From positions 427,976 to 491,975 of the forward strand of contig MNCI01006929.1 in assembly GCA_015680685.1 (NCBI GenBank): DNA of 64,000 nt. Reading direction: 5' to 3'. Shown piece after piece: positions 1 to 12,140 of the stretch (positions within the stretch are counted from its first letter, which is position 1; every line of letters starts with the position of its first letter). The notes below the pieces were generated by a model that was given only the letters and a program-made list of their open reading frames with translations, ran no database searches and was not told the origin of the DNA. The position numbers and the translations under genes were made by a program. The DNA is from Gnetum montanum. Lineage: Eukaryota > Streptophyta > Gnetopsida > Gnetales > Gnetaceae.

Positions 1-24
1 GAGAGAGAGAGAGAGAGAGAGAGA
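1..24. repeat. (GA)12 microsatellite
   Basis: The first 24 bases are pure GA dinucleotides. The run lies in the 3' non-coding part of element A. The matching place in element B (about 42,605) has only a short impure GA tract, so the run expanded in this copy. Confidence 0.95.
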
Positions 25-694
25 AGAGATCTGACAATCATGAACAATCCTCATTGTGTGGTCTTGCTACATCATCCTTGGTGAATATAGTCCCACTTCC
101 AGTCCATGCTTTCCACTACAACCACAATAGAATCATGAAATAGTATGAAATGTGTAACACATAGTGGTAAAATGCCTGGTCTTGTTAGTGGTTACACTTG
201 GCTAAGTTGTGATTGTGGTAAATTGGTTTCTTTAGTAATGCTAGTAGGGAGTCTAACAAATAGGGTAAAATAGATAAGTAGTCCATTAAATGAAAACAAG
301 TTTGACACAAGGAAATATTTGAATAGGTTATAAGAATTCAAAATAATGAAAAGAAGAATTCATTGAAAACTATTATGAAGATGTGTACAATTGGTTGTCA
401 TTGATGGGATAAACAAAAGAGAATTTTATTGTAAGAGTGTTTAAGGATAAAGAACTTAACTAATCTCGCCAAAAGATATGCAAGTGGATCCTTCCCAAAG
501 CAGGCATAGGCCTTTTTGCCCTTGCATAACTTCAAACCAAAGAGTCTGTGGGCTTCGTGAATGATTAATGGTTACAAAAGGTTAAGTACAAAAACCTAGA
601 AGAAATTAACTAAAAATTTTAACACATCAAACCAGGACATCAAACCAAAACATAAAATCGATGGTGAGGTGAGTTATGAAAAGCATAAATGGAT

Positions 695-698
<4 letters not shown>

Positions 699-731
<33 letters not shown>
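699..731. repeat. (GA)n microsatellite
   Basis: About 16 uninterrupted GA units, again inside the 3' non-coding region of element A. Element B has a short GA tract at the equivalent site (about 43,267). Confidence 0.95.
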
Positions 732-733
<2 letters not shown>

Positions 734-987
734 ATGAAGTTCCTAATTACGATCACATGAAGTCCCTTGTGGATTTTATGGTTAAATGACTTGATAGGAT
801 CCATCCTTAGTCCAAATAAAAACCAAGCATGTTCAATGACTTTGCATTGACATTCTAAGACTAATCCATCCCCTGAGACACAAGAGTGCTCCCATAGAAC
901 AACCATTGTTCCAAATTAGAGAAGAAGTAGGAAGTGAGGAAGGGTCTTAGTTAGACGAGACTAGTCCCATAACCACTACTTGTAGCC

Positions 988-1245
988 CATTTATTCTATC
1001 TAACGGGTGTGCTTTGAATTCCCATTTTTTTTTTGAAATAGAAACCACACCATGTAAAGACACATGCATTTATTTTGTCCAAGGGGTATGCTTTGAATCC
1101 TCATATTTTCTCTTTTTTTCTTTTCTTGATGAGAACCATACCACGTAAGGATGTATGCATTTATTTTGTCCAAGAGGTGTGCTTTGAATTCTCATCATTT
1201 TTTTTCTGATGAGAACCACACCATGCAAGGACTTATTCAACTTCT
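988..1245. repeat. Three tandem copies of a 79-91 bp unit inside element A
   Basis: Units start at about 988, 1,067 and 1,158. Each begins CATTTATT, continues with a GTGTGCTTTGAA-like segment, a T-rich stretch and an AACCACACCATG-like segment. Element B (from about 43,537) and element C (from about 58,908) have one copy each, so the array formed in this copy or its recent ancestor. Confidence 0.8.
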
Positions 1246-2099
1246 TTTTATTGGATGACACAAAATGGTAAGAAATTTATGAAAACACACATGCACCCCA
1301 AGCAAATAGAAAAGCACAAAAATAATAAATCCCCTTGAAGCCACACCCTATCTACACCTTTAAATCCTTCCCAATTTCATAAACTACCAAAGTCATAAAT
1401 TTATTAGAGTTTTATTAATGAAAAAGGGATTGCACATTTCCAAAACAAGGAAAACCATAGAGTTGGTGAATGAGTGGATGTTATGGACTCACTACCTGTT
1501 ACATGAAAAGAAACCATGTCCTAATTATCTGTAATGGAATTCAAAGCCAAAAATTAGACACCAATAATCAAATAAAAATAATACTTACTAGCATCAAGTA
1601 ATGCATTACCAATGTACTTTGCACTTGTTAACAAAAAGTTAGAAAATCACACTAAATAAAAGAAAATATAAAAGAAAGTGTAAAATGTTCAAGAAATATC
1701 AAATGTACTAACGATGGTGCAAAAAAAAATTAAAAAATATTAACAACATGAAAAAAAAATATGTAAAATAAAGAATGCATAAAACAAAAAGTTGTAAAAC
1801 AAAAAACATGTAAAACAAAAAAGTTGAAAAAATTGAGGAGCCACTTGTATGATTAACATGAGTAGCCATCTCCCCGACAACTTAGTTGAGAGGAGGAGAT
1901 CTGAAATATTGATCATGGTTGTCCATTTGATGAGGTGCTTGTTATGTTAGCTGGTGTATGTTCATGGAAAGGTTTAATTTGTTAGATGTTGACTATAGGT
2001 TTATAAATCATCATGGTCCTAGAAGGAAAAGTCTTATAAATGATGTAAGTTCTTTTCCACAATGTTTAAAACTTAGTTTGTTGAGGTACATCTGGGGGG

Positions 2100-3090
2100 T
2101 TCTTGTAAAGAACCTTGTCTCCTAGTTGAAATTTGACTCTTCTAATTTTTAGGTCATGAAATTTTTTTTCATAGGCCTTATACAACTCATTAGATGATAG
2201 GGCCACTAATCAATTTTCATCTAGCAGGTTGAGATTCATTAGTTGTTCTTTTTGGGCTAGACTCAAATCAAGGTTAAGGTCACAAGCTATTGAAAGTGTA
2301 TGAAGTTTAGATTAAATAGGAAGTATTAGTAGTTTTTCGTTCACAAGCTCATAAGGAGAGTAGCCTATAGGAAGTTTCCAAGTTAAGTAGTAGGCCTAAA
2401 GGGCATCATTCAGTTTTGTGCTTTAGTCCTTCCTATACTTGCTAATAGTTCTTGTTAGTATCCTTGTGATTTCCCTATTGGTAACCTCAACTTGATCATT
2501 AGCTTTGGCATTGTAAGGTGTTGTGAGTTTATGTTCAACCCCTAAGTGTTGCATGAGCTTCTAAAAAGTAATGCCTATAAAATGAATTCCATTATCAAAA
2601 ACTAATGCATGTGGCATACCAAACCTATGTACAACACTTTTTTGTACAAACTAAGTAGCAGTAGAGGATGTACAGTTGATGACAACTGCTACTTCTACCC
2701 ATTTCATACAATAGTCAACAACAACTATGATGTACAGCTTTCCATTTGACATGGGCATGATGGGACCCATGAAGTCAATGCCCCAGATGTTAAATGGTTT
2801 TAGTGTTTGAATCCATTGTTGAGGTTCCTCCATTCAAGTAGTCATTCCACCATCTTGTTAGCATCATTCAAAAGAGTAGACATAATGGTGAGCACCCCTG
2901 AAGAGTGTTGGCTAGTAGTACCCTACCATCAGGATTTTAATGGATGTGCATCTTCCAACATAGTGTCCTCCACAAGGACCTTCATGAGCATCTTGAAGAA
3001 TTCATAGCTGATTAGCATTATAAACACACCAATGAATGAGGTCATTAATGCACACCTTGTAGTGACATCCATTGATTTCCATGAAGTGCT
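2100..3090 (-). pseudogene. Element A integrase (decayed)
   Basis: Integrase inserts the cDNA into host DNA. On the minus strand, in order, I see an H2C2-type zinc-binding segment (DAHEGPCGGHY near 2,965-3,000), the catalytic core start (WGIDFMGP at about 2,765-2,790), a second Asp region (FDNG...HF at about 2,585) and the Glu region (QVEVTNREI at about 2,460). The DDE triad places can all still be found. Downstream a segment like the GPY/F module (RTYIIYKTFP) remains near 2,045-2,075. Several in-frame stops separate these blocks, so no functional protein is made. RNase H lies directly upstream. Confidence 0.85.
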
Positions 3091-3690
3091 TTACCTGGTG
3101 AAGAAATTATTATTTTTTCGCTTGTCCAATCCTTGTGGCATCTCCTGAGTGAGAAGATAGGTGAGAATGCTATCATACCATTTTGGCTCGTTGGGCATTT
3201 GTTTAGTTACAAGCCTAGCAAAGAGGATTTCATCAAGAAACATGTCAAAGAGTGAGCTTTTTTTCTCTTTGTCATCCCATCGCAACTGAGACAAGTGATC
3301 AATGGCCACATTCTCAGTGCCCTTTCGATCTACCATTGTAAGATTTAATTCTTGTAAGATCACTAGCCATCATATGACATAGGGGCTCACTGTTGGCTTG
3401 TCCATTAGGAAGCAGATGACACTATGGTCTATGTGCACAAACATCTTGTATCCAAGCACATAATGCTTGAGCTTCTCTAGAGCAAACACCACTACCATCA
3501 ATTCATTTTTTGTGGTGGTGTAGTTTAGTTGTACATCCACAATGCTTTGACTGGTACAATGGATATAGTATGGAAATTTTTTATCATCTAACTATGTCAA
3601 CACATCTTCCAAGGCATAGTTTGATGCATTTTTTATGATATGAAATGGCCTGGACTAGTTGGGTGCTTGTAGGATTGGAGTTTCTACAAG
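3091..3690 (-). pseudogene. Element A RNase H domain (decayed)
   Basis: RNase H removes the RNA template during reverse transcription. The C-terminal part is clear in the minus-strand frame at 3,091-3,363: the LTMVDRKGTENVAIDHLSQL block matches the usual gypsy motif in which a strand is followed by the conserved Asp-His-Leu-Ser-Arg. The preceding part (3,400-3,690) is recognisable by KVFVHIDH-like and VDVQLNYTTTK-like blocks, with stops between them. It sits between reverse transcriptase and integrase, as is usual for gypsy pol. Confidence 0.8.
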
Positions 3691-4640
3691 CTTCTCTTTT
3701 ACTTGCTAGAATGCTTTTTTACATTCTGTGGTCCAAACAAAATGAGCATATTTCTTTGTTAGCTTGACCAATGATTTTGTGATCTTAGCAAAATTTTCTA
3801 TGAAACACTGGTAGTAGATAGTATGTCCAAGGAATGTCTTAACATCTTTAACTATTTCTAGTTGGTGGGTTATTCCTTGGATGATCCTTATTTTCTTAGG
3901 GTCTACCTCAATTCTTGCTTGTGAGATTCTGTGCCCTAGTACAATGCCCTCTTGGACCATGAGGTGAATTTTTTGCCAATTGAGTCATAAGTTGGTTTCA
4001 ACACACCATTTCAACACTTGCTCAAGGTAGTCCAAGGCTTGCTCAAATGTATCTCTATAGGTGAACAATTCATCTATGAAGACTTCCACACCACTACTGA
4101 TCTGCTATTGAAAAATACTTAGGACTAGGCATTGGAATGTGGTAGGTGCATTGCATAAACCAAATGGCATCTTGTGAGATGCAAAAGTTCCCCAGGGACT
4201 CATGAACATTGTCTTTGCCTAGTTTTGTGATGCAATTTGAATTTGGTTATAGCCACCATAACCATCTACAAAACTATAGTAACAATGTCTAGATATTATT
4301 TTAAGCACCTAGTAAACAAATGGCAATGGAAAGTAATCCTTAAATGTTTCCATGTTCAACAACCTAAAATCGATGCAAACCTATCACTTGCCACCTTTCT
4401 TTGGCATAATTAAAAGTGGGCTAACCCACTTGCTATTTGCAATGGGATAGATGAACCCCACCTTGAGGAGTTGCTCAATTTCTTCCTTGACAATTTGCTT
4501 CAACTTGGGATTTAACTACCTCTATAGCTATTGTTTTGACTTCATGGCTAGGTCAGTGTAGATGTGATCCTAGCATATCCTAGGATCAATCCCTATGAGT
4601 TCAAGATATGACCAAGGAAAAGCTGCTGACCAAATTTCAA
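3690..4640 (-). pseudogene. Element A reverse transcriptase (decayed, active-site change)
   Basis: This is the polymerase domain of gypsy pol. The minus strand shows the N-terminal block ending in PKK at about 4,395-4,405, a central palm block near 4,062-4,085 and the thumb with the FLGH motif at 3,706-3,960. At the catalytic turn this copy reads VFIDEL, where copies B and C read FMDDFS. The second catalytic Asp has become Glu, which alone should cripple the enzyme. Stops and frameshifts confirm decay. Confidence 0.85.
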
Positions 4641-5400
4641 CTACTTTGAATAGCATTTTTTTTTTGTTCTGAAGCAAGTTTTGCATTGATTATAACCAAC
4701 TTCCCATTTTTCAAAAATACATATTTCATTCTAGCTGGTAACATTTTCAACTCAAGGGGCTCTTGTTTGAATTTTTTAGGAATTTCCAAATCTTTCCAGT
4801 GAGTATCATCATTTATGTCATTAAAGAGTTGGTGATGAACTTGCTCTAGTTCATCCATGCCTATGACATATGCATATGTTAGGCTCTTAGCTGGTTCCAT
4901 GTAAAGTGTGCTACTTTCCAAATCAACAATTAACCATTGGGTACCCTCCTATTTTGTGGCTACTAGATACAGACACCTTTGAATTTCTTCTTCCGATGCA
5001 TACTGCTTACATGTAGAGATAGTTGCTTGCTTTGCAGCCCAAAGTTTCTACACATAATTGCACCCTGTATCGCTATATGCAATGCATGGAACTCTCTTTT
5101 TCTTAATCTTTTCAAATGTGTTTTCTATAGATATCTTTAGGGAAAGATCTATGATGCCTATTCTTGCATCGATGGTGCTCAACCATGCCATTCCCATTTT
5201 GATTGAAGAATTCCTTTTGTAGTTCTCCACCTTGATTACCAGGAAATTAGCAGGATAAGACCACCCAAAAACTGTGGTCACAATCTCTTCTACTAGTCCT
5301 AATGGAATAGTGATGGATTAGTTTTCCAATTTCAATCTTATTTTCCTCTTCTTAAGAGGAGGTAGGTTCCAAGGAGTGTACATCTCATGAGAAATTAAAT
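4637..5400 (-). pseudogene. Element A protease and protease-RT linker (decayed)
   Basis: The minus-strand frame at 5,048-5,281 has retropepsin character: VFGWSYPANFLVIKVEN is followed by IKMGMAWLSTI, which corresponds to the usual I-L-G-R-P-W-L flap-to-C-terminal motif. The part downstream (4,637-4,921) matches the acidic linker in front of RT, ending in the LELKMLP block. The active-site D-T/S-G triplet should lie upstream, near 5,400; I could not place it with confidence. Confidence 0.75.
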
Positions 5401-6027
5401 TAACACTAGAACCTAAATTAAGAAAATATTTGCATGGTTCATTCCCAGCAATCTACAAGTAAATTAGATGACTTTTAGAATTGACTAATTTCTTGGAAAG
5501 GTTTCCTACACAGATCTAATTAGATGCAGTATGAGTGAGCATTACAGTATGGATCCTAGGAAAAGTTTGGTTTGAAGGAGGCCTGAAGGAATTTGGTATG
5601 GAGGAGGAGGCAAATGCAGGGTTGTCAACCATGGGTGTAGGTGAAGGCTTAGGTGGACTATGGGATTAAAAGAAAGGCCTTTTCTTTGATTTAGCATTCA
5701 ACACCTCCAATTGATGATTTGGTTGCAGATTAATAGCCCTTGTAGCATTGCATTGTTGTTGTTAAGCAGGCAATTCACCCTACATTTGTGGACCAAGCAG
5801 TAGCTATGCAATTGGAGGAGGAGTGTGTGCAGAGATAGGAGGAGGAAAAGGATGAGAGGTGCTATCCCTTCTTTCATGTGGTGAATGAACTCAGTAATAA
5901 TCTAAAGAGTGGTAGTGAGGCTGAAAATCAGAAATGTGACTAAAGGATTCATGTGGAGACATGGGTTACTGCATGTGGTAACCATATGGATGAGGCTACT
6001 AGTAAGGGTACTATTGTCTTAGCAGTG

Positions 6028-8029
6028 TCAGGACCCATGATTGTGGTTGCTACCATTGTTGATACTATTCATATGGTTGCAGTGGAGCTCCACTTGGATA
6101 ATATGGTTATTACTAGTGAAACTGTCTAAGATTACCATGAGGATAAGGTAACCTTCTGGATGTTTTCCTTTATGTAAGTCATGGATGTAAGACATACACC
6201 CTAGACTCCTATAGATATGACACAATGGGGCAACATCCATTAGGATGTTCATACTAATAGATGTCACACCCATTATCATCATTTGATTCACTATTTACAA
6301 CCTCTTCTATTGCAGCAATCTTATCCTTACCTTTGTAATATACACATTTAGCTTCCTTGTGCCTCCTATGCTCATGCTCACCACTTTGTTCTTTGGACTT
6401 CTTAACAATTTTGAGAACATCTTGGAATCTATTATCCATTGAGTCCCTTAATTGATCAACCTTGGTTGTAAGTTTAAATTGGAATTGTTGGAGTGGCAAG
6501 GATTTCTTATGCATCCCCTCATCAAATATGGACTCATCCTCACTATCATAGAATCAAACCTCCCTCTTGCAAATGGAAGGATCATGGTTATATTCTTCTA
6601 CACTTTCTCATTTTCTTAGTTCATCCTCCTCTTTGGTGAATTACTCGATTAATATTTGTATCTAATAGGCAATTACTTCTAACAATCGTCCTTGGGCATA
6701 GGCACCAATTGAGAATAATTATGGCTAGGACATTTGTGCGTCAAGGCATAGTATTGACCAATGGTGGCATCCACAGGTTCATGTGTTCTTTATTTCCACC
6801 ATTGAATTTTATTCCTTAAGTTGGACACTCTAGAGTATGTTTGATACTTATCATTAAATAACTCAAGCATGGTACTCCATCGTCTGATAGATTTTGGCTC
6901 TAAGGATCAATACCAGTTTTCTGCTTCTTTGATAAGTGTCCTGGGGAACAACTTTAGTTTTTGACACTCATTCTCTATGTTTTACAAGGCATATGCATCT
7001 TGGAAAGCTTGAAGATGATTTTGTAGATCAGAGTTATATCCTCCTTCAAATTGAGTAATATTGTTCATGTTTAACCATTTGATCTGACTATCCTTCACAT
7101 GCCTTGTTGGAATTCTAACTACCTCTACAATGTTAAACATACTTCAGGTAGCAAATAGAGGCTCATTGAGCCTTGATCATGGTCCTAATGATGCCCTCTA
7201 CTACCCCTTCATTCATGGTGATATGCCTCTCTTAAATGTTTGCACCCTTGATCTTTTCTATCCTGACAGTTCCTTTAGTTATTTTGGTCTTGTCAGTCAT
7301 TTTGTTCATCTTGATCACCTCCATCATGGTCTTGCCTTCTATGATCATGGTTAAAGCCAGAAGAAGAAGATGATGACAAAGGGGAAGAGAAAGAAGAACC
7401 AGTAGCATCATAATGCCTACTACCACCTCTTCTATGATTGTGACCACGATCAAAATCATGCTTCTTATCTGCATCCCTATCTTGACTTGCCTCTTTGTAT
7501 CCTTCTTTATCATTGAATGCCTTATCACTAGAATTAGAATTGTGAACTATGGAGTGCAAATTCTGATTTCCTCCATCACCAAAGTCAAAAAGAGGAGTTT
7601 CATTGAATGGAAAACCCCCCAAAGAAGGATTCGCCACTAGCATGTTGATACAATAGGAATGGAGAATCATTAGGCCCTTTTTCCTTCAAAAATTCATAGC
7701 ACTGCTCTAGTTGTCGATCTTGCAGACATTGTGCTTCAATGGGCTGATAAGCCCTAGCATCAACATCTTCCACAATATACTCCCCATGATGGTTTTGAAG
7801 ACCACATCATGCAAGTATTTGATAGAGCATTGTAAGAGCAGCACAATCGAGTGGCAACACAATATTGCCCTCTGTCACGCCATTGCAACTATTCATCCTA
7901 GTGTAGGATGAAGGTGAAGTTTGGCACATACTCATCAAGATGAGTATATATAATTCGATACTATTGAGGCTTTGATGGATTAACTCTATTGGCCTTAGGT
8001 AGAGAAGCACTCTTGGGAGAAGAAGACAT
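6028..8029 (-). pseudogene. Element A gag (decayed)
   Basis: Gag forms the virus-like particle. The likely start is the ATG at 8,027-8,029, which opens MSSSPKSAS; the equivalent region of B opens similarly. Downstream come an YRIIYTHLDEYVPNF segment, a charged Asp/Lys/His-rich segment (7,293-7,670), the WY...P-type capsid core around 6,900, and a basic segment (6,254-6,514). Frameshifts force changes of frame. The more intact capsid block in B (48,118-48,357) confirms the assignment. Confidence 0.8.
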
Positions 8030-8169
8030 TTTCAATTAGCAAATAAAAAATCACTGTGTGCTTTGACAATTGTTGTAGTAATGGTAAAATAGGATATGAC
8101 TCTAAGGTTTGTTCCAATGATTTAAATACTTTCACTAGGTCCTAGATAGCACACAAAACAACAAAAAGA

Positions 8170-8187
8170 TCCCTAGTAATAAGACCA
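8170..8187 (-). promoter_or_regulatory. Primer binding site of element A (tRNA-Asp type)
   Basis: On the minus strand the 18 bases one nucleotide past the 5' LTR match the tRNA-Asp primer complement TGGCGCCGTTGCCGGGGA at 10 positions. Seven of the eight differences are C-to-T or G-to-A transitions, the pattern left by deamination of methylated DNA. Confidence 0.75.
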
Positions 8188-8188
8188 A

Positions 8189-9005
8189 TGATGAGCGGCA
8201 AGGTATCCCTACACTCAACCATACAAATCACTAAGGTGTTACACGTTATCAGGTTGAATTTTTTGGACCTATAGTTATCTAATACATTAGATCTTCTAAG
8301 AAGTCAAATGGGCATTGAGAATGTTCATTTTCTTCCCAACTACACTTGTGAGGTTCAAGGGTATGGTCTAAGTGTAATTGAGGTATATGATTTTTCTTAC
8401 TTTATATTTTATAGATTCGATCGCCTATAACAAGAATGAAGAGTAGACTAATTTAAAATCTAACTTATTTACTGCCTATCTAGCCTAACACAAGTAATCA
8501 CCCTACATTCATGAATGCATATGACACTATTGGGCTACCAAACGTTAAGTGTTTTTGGGTTACCAAGTACTATATGAATGCTCGAAGTGGTCATGCTTAT
8601 GTTCATTAACAACTGGATATAAATTTCTTCACTCAAATGCATTAAAGTAAAGTGCATAAAAATAAAATTTAATAAAGAAAATATTAAGTTATTCTCAGTG
8701 CTACAAGGATTCTCAAAAGAGTTCATTTTATTTCCATCACATTGTTGCACTCAAGTACATTAATGCTCGAACAAAGAACCATACACACTTAGACTCCTTC
8801 TGCAGGCACTTAGAAAATATTCAAACTCTGGGAAAAAGAAATGGCAAGAGCTTCATTACTCTACTTAAAAACTAAACTGAGAACTAACTAAAAACTAGAG
8901 CCCAGGCATGTAATTTATAGCCTTGGGGTATACACCTTGATGTCAGAAATCCAACGTTGGATCTAGGCCTTGACGTTATAGCTAAAATCAAATGGTGATC
9001 AATCA
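8189..9005 (-). repeat. 5' LTR of element A
   Basis: About 817 bp. The left end reads TGATGAGCGG, as in the B and C LTRs, and the right end is a slightly altered form of the TCATCA end. It aligns throughout with both LTRs of B. On the minus strand U3 contains a perfect 14-bp palindrome, ATCCAACGTTGGAT (8,949-8,962), about 30 bp upstream of a TATAAATTA box (about 8,911-8,919). Confidence 0.9.
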
Positions 9006-11479
9006 CATATGCATGGATTTATTATTATTCTCAATGAATCAAGGTGGTCCTTATGGATCCCCACCAAGGTTCCCAAACATGCTAGTGCTAAAGGTGTCCA
9101 TGTGGATACCCATCTCTAGCATTCTAAAGGAACCAAACAAGGCCAATGAGCCATGGATCATCCTCTCTTATTAGATGGGGCTTATAGTAAGAGCCGCACT
9201 GGTCCACTAATAGTGGGGGTTAATAAAAAAATCAACTCCAGGAAGCCTCATCTCTAATCGACTACAAACTCAATGTTAGCTCCATCATCTAAACACACAA
9301 CAAAAATTCAAACCATGGCATCATCTAGCCATCTCACAATCACCAAAAGATGTCAAACCAACATTGATGATAAAGGGACTCAACATCATTTTTACATAAG
9401 CCAACAAAAAAACCATGAATCCAACATGTCATCCAAAATCCCAAAATCTGACATGTTCTACAACAATTCCAAGATTAATAATTTGGTATGTCCCAAAAAA
9501 TCCAATGGTCCAGGAATCCAATAAAATTGAATTCAATAGATCCAAATCCTCCAAGATTTCAACACCCAATCATAAGACTAAACTCAAAAAAGTATAAGTT
9601 CCAAATGTCCAAAGATTCACAATTAATTAAAAGTCATATCCCTTCAACAATTTTCAATGGGAAATATCTAACAAAAGCTTCAAAAGAGATATAGTAATGC
9701 TAAGGATCAAAATTAGAAAATGACACACATCTCCCAACAACTTCACTAGAATTCAACATCTCAAACTAGATCATAGGCACACTAAATAGCCACAATAAAA
9801 CTCCCATAATTCTCACATCCCTATGAGTTTCCTCTTAATTAATGATTTAACTGAAAGCTAATATCCATACTTAGTTACTATAAAAGTATTTAATTAATTA
9901 AATATTCATAATAATCAATATCTGTCCAACATTATAGGAAATCAGAAACAAAGATAAAATGAATGATTAATAGTAAATCTCATATAAACCTATCAAACAA
10001 TAATATTTTTCTTCTTACACTTTTCTTGGAACAATAACATCCACATCTAAGGCTCATAAAAATTTCAAAAGAAGCTAAGCTACAGATAAGGCATCATTAA
10101 CAGATGAATCTCTATGTTAGATTTCTTCATAACTTTAGACAACCCCCAAAGATGGAACCATAACTCTGACTACACATGCTAATTTCTAGTGCTTCTACTT
10201 GGATCTGGATGATATATATGTTGCAAGTATCATACTAAAATATTAAAATCATAGACATAATCAAAAAAATGCTATCTCCTTAACTCTATACCCTATTGAA
10301 ATTGATGTGATTCTGAACCATGTTGGAAAATAGCGTGTAGCACCTTATCTACAATGAATTACTATATTATTCCTTCATATATTGAAGATAATATTTTAAG
10401 GAATCCAAAAATAGGTAGATCACAAGTAGATTCTAAATACAAAGAGAAATATGGGCATTTTACTAAGCCCTATGCAAACCATCCTAAATCCTCAAAAGAC
10501 AAAGTTCATAGGAAGTACTTCAAATTAGGAAAAATTAACAAATCTAGCAATGAAAATTCAGATTCAGAAAGTGGCAGTAATAGCCATCCCAAATATGCTA
10601 GATATACAAGATTTTTCATCAATTAAGATAAAACCCAACCCCAGTCTATGCAAAACCTTGTGAACTAAAGAAACCATGTAAAGGGGGCCAAGATTACTTT
10701 CCCAGAATGTTGCTAGCTTTTGTTACTTGAGTCTTCACACATGCTTCCTAGACTACCATGCTCCTCACAATCCTCCAACCTAGCCACCCTCCAACCTAAG
10801 GGTTAAGAGGCCAAAAATGCTTTGGGTTAAGGAAGTGTGTGGTACTTAAGGGCATCTTCCCTACTTCATCTATCCTCAACCCATGTGACCTAGCTATCCT
10901 CTCTCATCTATCTTCAAGACCCATGTGACTCATCTATCTTTCTTTCCTTTAATCTAAGTAATAACCAAGTTAAAATTAAAATTAAAAATTACATGGATAA
11001 ATCACATTTCATGCCATCATAGCCATACCATGATCATGCCAAAGCCTTCATGAGAACTTGCCACAATTCATTCACTTGGTTAGTGCATACTAGTGATAGG
11101 TAAAAATCATTAATCATGCATTATGGTAAAAATAAGTAAACATGAGTAATAATAAATCTATCATATTCTAAGAAAAATTAAATATCCATATAAAAATCAA
11201 CATTATTAACTATCCTCAACCCTTCTATATATAAAGAAAAAGGTTATTAACCTTTACTAAAATATGAGTTGTTACATTTGCACAACCTAAAAATGCACTC
11301 TTCTTAGGAAAGTTGAATCTATCTTTCACTTTTAATTCTAAGATGATGAGAACATAAGTGAAGCTTGATACTAGCATTCCAATACTTAATTGAAATTACA
11401 ACTAAGAGATAGTGAGATTCTATGTCTAATTTATTAAAACTAAAGTGATGTAAATAAACTTGTCTCTTACCTTACACAT
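9006..11479. other. AT-rich intergenic stretch without recognised genes
   Basis: No conserved domain, RNA gene or LTR end was recognised. Open frames are short and of low-complexity composition. The longest curious one (10,354-10,626) is listed separately. Confidence 0.6.
10354..10626 (+). CDS. Unrecognised 90-codon open frame, probably a remnant
   Basis: I do not recognise this protein. It starts at an ATG and is rich in Lys, Tyr, Ser and Asn, with a Lys-rich central part (about residues 28-62) and an acidic Ser/Asn/Glu tail (about residues 63-80). A basic block followed by an acidic serine run occurs in capsid-type proteins of many retroelements, but composition alone does not show homology. 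No partner domains are visible on either side. Confidence 0.2.
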   Translation: MNYYIIPSYIEDNILRNPKIGRSQVDSKYKEKYGHFTKPYANHPKSSKDKVHRKYFKLGKINKSSNENSDSESGSNSHPKYARYTRFFIN

Positions 11480-12140
11480 TAGACCACATCTTCTTAGGAG
11501 TTTGTTACACATCCTCCCAAGTGATATTTCCTTTTCTCAACCATTGCATCTCTTAAAAATACCAACCATGGTCTTGCAAATCCTCAAATAACTTCTTTAG
11601 AGAATTTATCTTATGTTGAGATATTCAAGCTATAAGTGTATATATTGAATTGTCACAAGGCTTCTACTTCTAAAGGTAATAAATCATATTCATATAATAA
11701 CATTAAGTAAGGTGTTTGTATCTTCACTTTTAACTCTTTGAGAAGAAACATTTTTTTACTCTTTCAATATATTTTCAAAGTTTAGCACCAAGTTCAAGTC
11801 CCCAAAAAACATATCCATACAATACGATAGGATAGATGATAGTCTGAAAATTTTGTTTTCTGACCTTCCAAGCCTAAAGTCTTAAATCATTACACTTGTT
11901 TTTAAAAGTGTATATAACCTTGGAACCTCATGTCATTTTTTCTTTAATGTACTTCCTCCCACATATAATTATCTACATAAATGAGACCCATATATTTAAA
12001 AGAATCTACTATTTGTACATTGCTACCTCTAAAATAGACAGTATAACAAGTGTTTCTTGTACCCCAGATTATCAATTTCATTAACTACTTTTTAGTGGTT
12101 ACATTAATTTCTAATTTTTTAAATATTTATATTTATTTAA
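11480..12140 (-). pseudogene. LINE reverse transcriptase C-terminal remnant, minus strand
   Basis: In broken minus-strand frames I see the sequence of blocks found after the polymerase active site of non-LTR retrotransposons: a LEINV..KK block (about 12,110), VDSFKYMGLIY (about 12,000-12,035), an IVWICFLG-like block (about 11,810-11,840), and NTLLNVI..YDLLPLEVEAL (about 11,650-11,715). This order matches the RT tail of plant LINEs. It lies opposite in orientation to the LINE at 12,780-13,747, so it is a separate copy or a rearranged piece. Confidence 0.65.

Larger units (their letters stand above)
1..9005 (-). mobile_element. Ty3/gypsy retrotransposon A (Athila-like), left end outside window
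   Basis: On the minus strand the order is 5' LTR (8,189-9,005), PBS, gag, protease, reverse transcriptase, RNase H, integrase and a 3' non-coding region that reaches base 1. Base 1 lines up with about 42,610 of complete copy B, so only some 250 bp of internal sequence and the 3' LTR are missing. The coding frames are broken by many stops and frameshifts, so the element is dead. The PBS matches tRNA-Asp, the primer of Athila elements; the lineage name rests on that and on the gag and pol layout, not on a tree. Confidence 0.9.

Noticed and set aside
7232-7670. Two overlapping minus-strand frames in gag of A, one Ile/Met/Leu-rich
   Set aside because: Only the charged Asp/His/Asn-rich frame (7,293-7,670) matches the corresponding gag part of B; the other is its shadow.
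10354-10626. Remnant of an endogenous plant pararetrovirus coat region
   Set aside because: Only the basic-then-acidic composition suggests it. There is no zinc-finger motif and no polymerase or movement region nearby, so I leave it unassigned.
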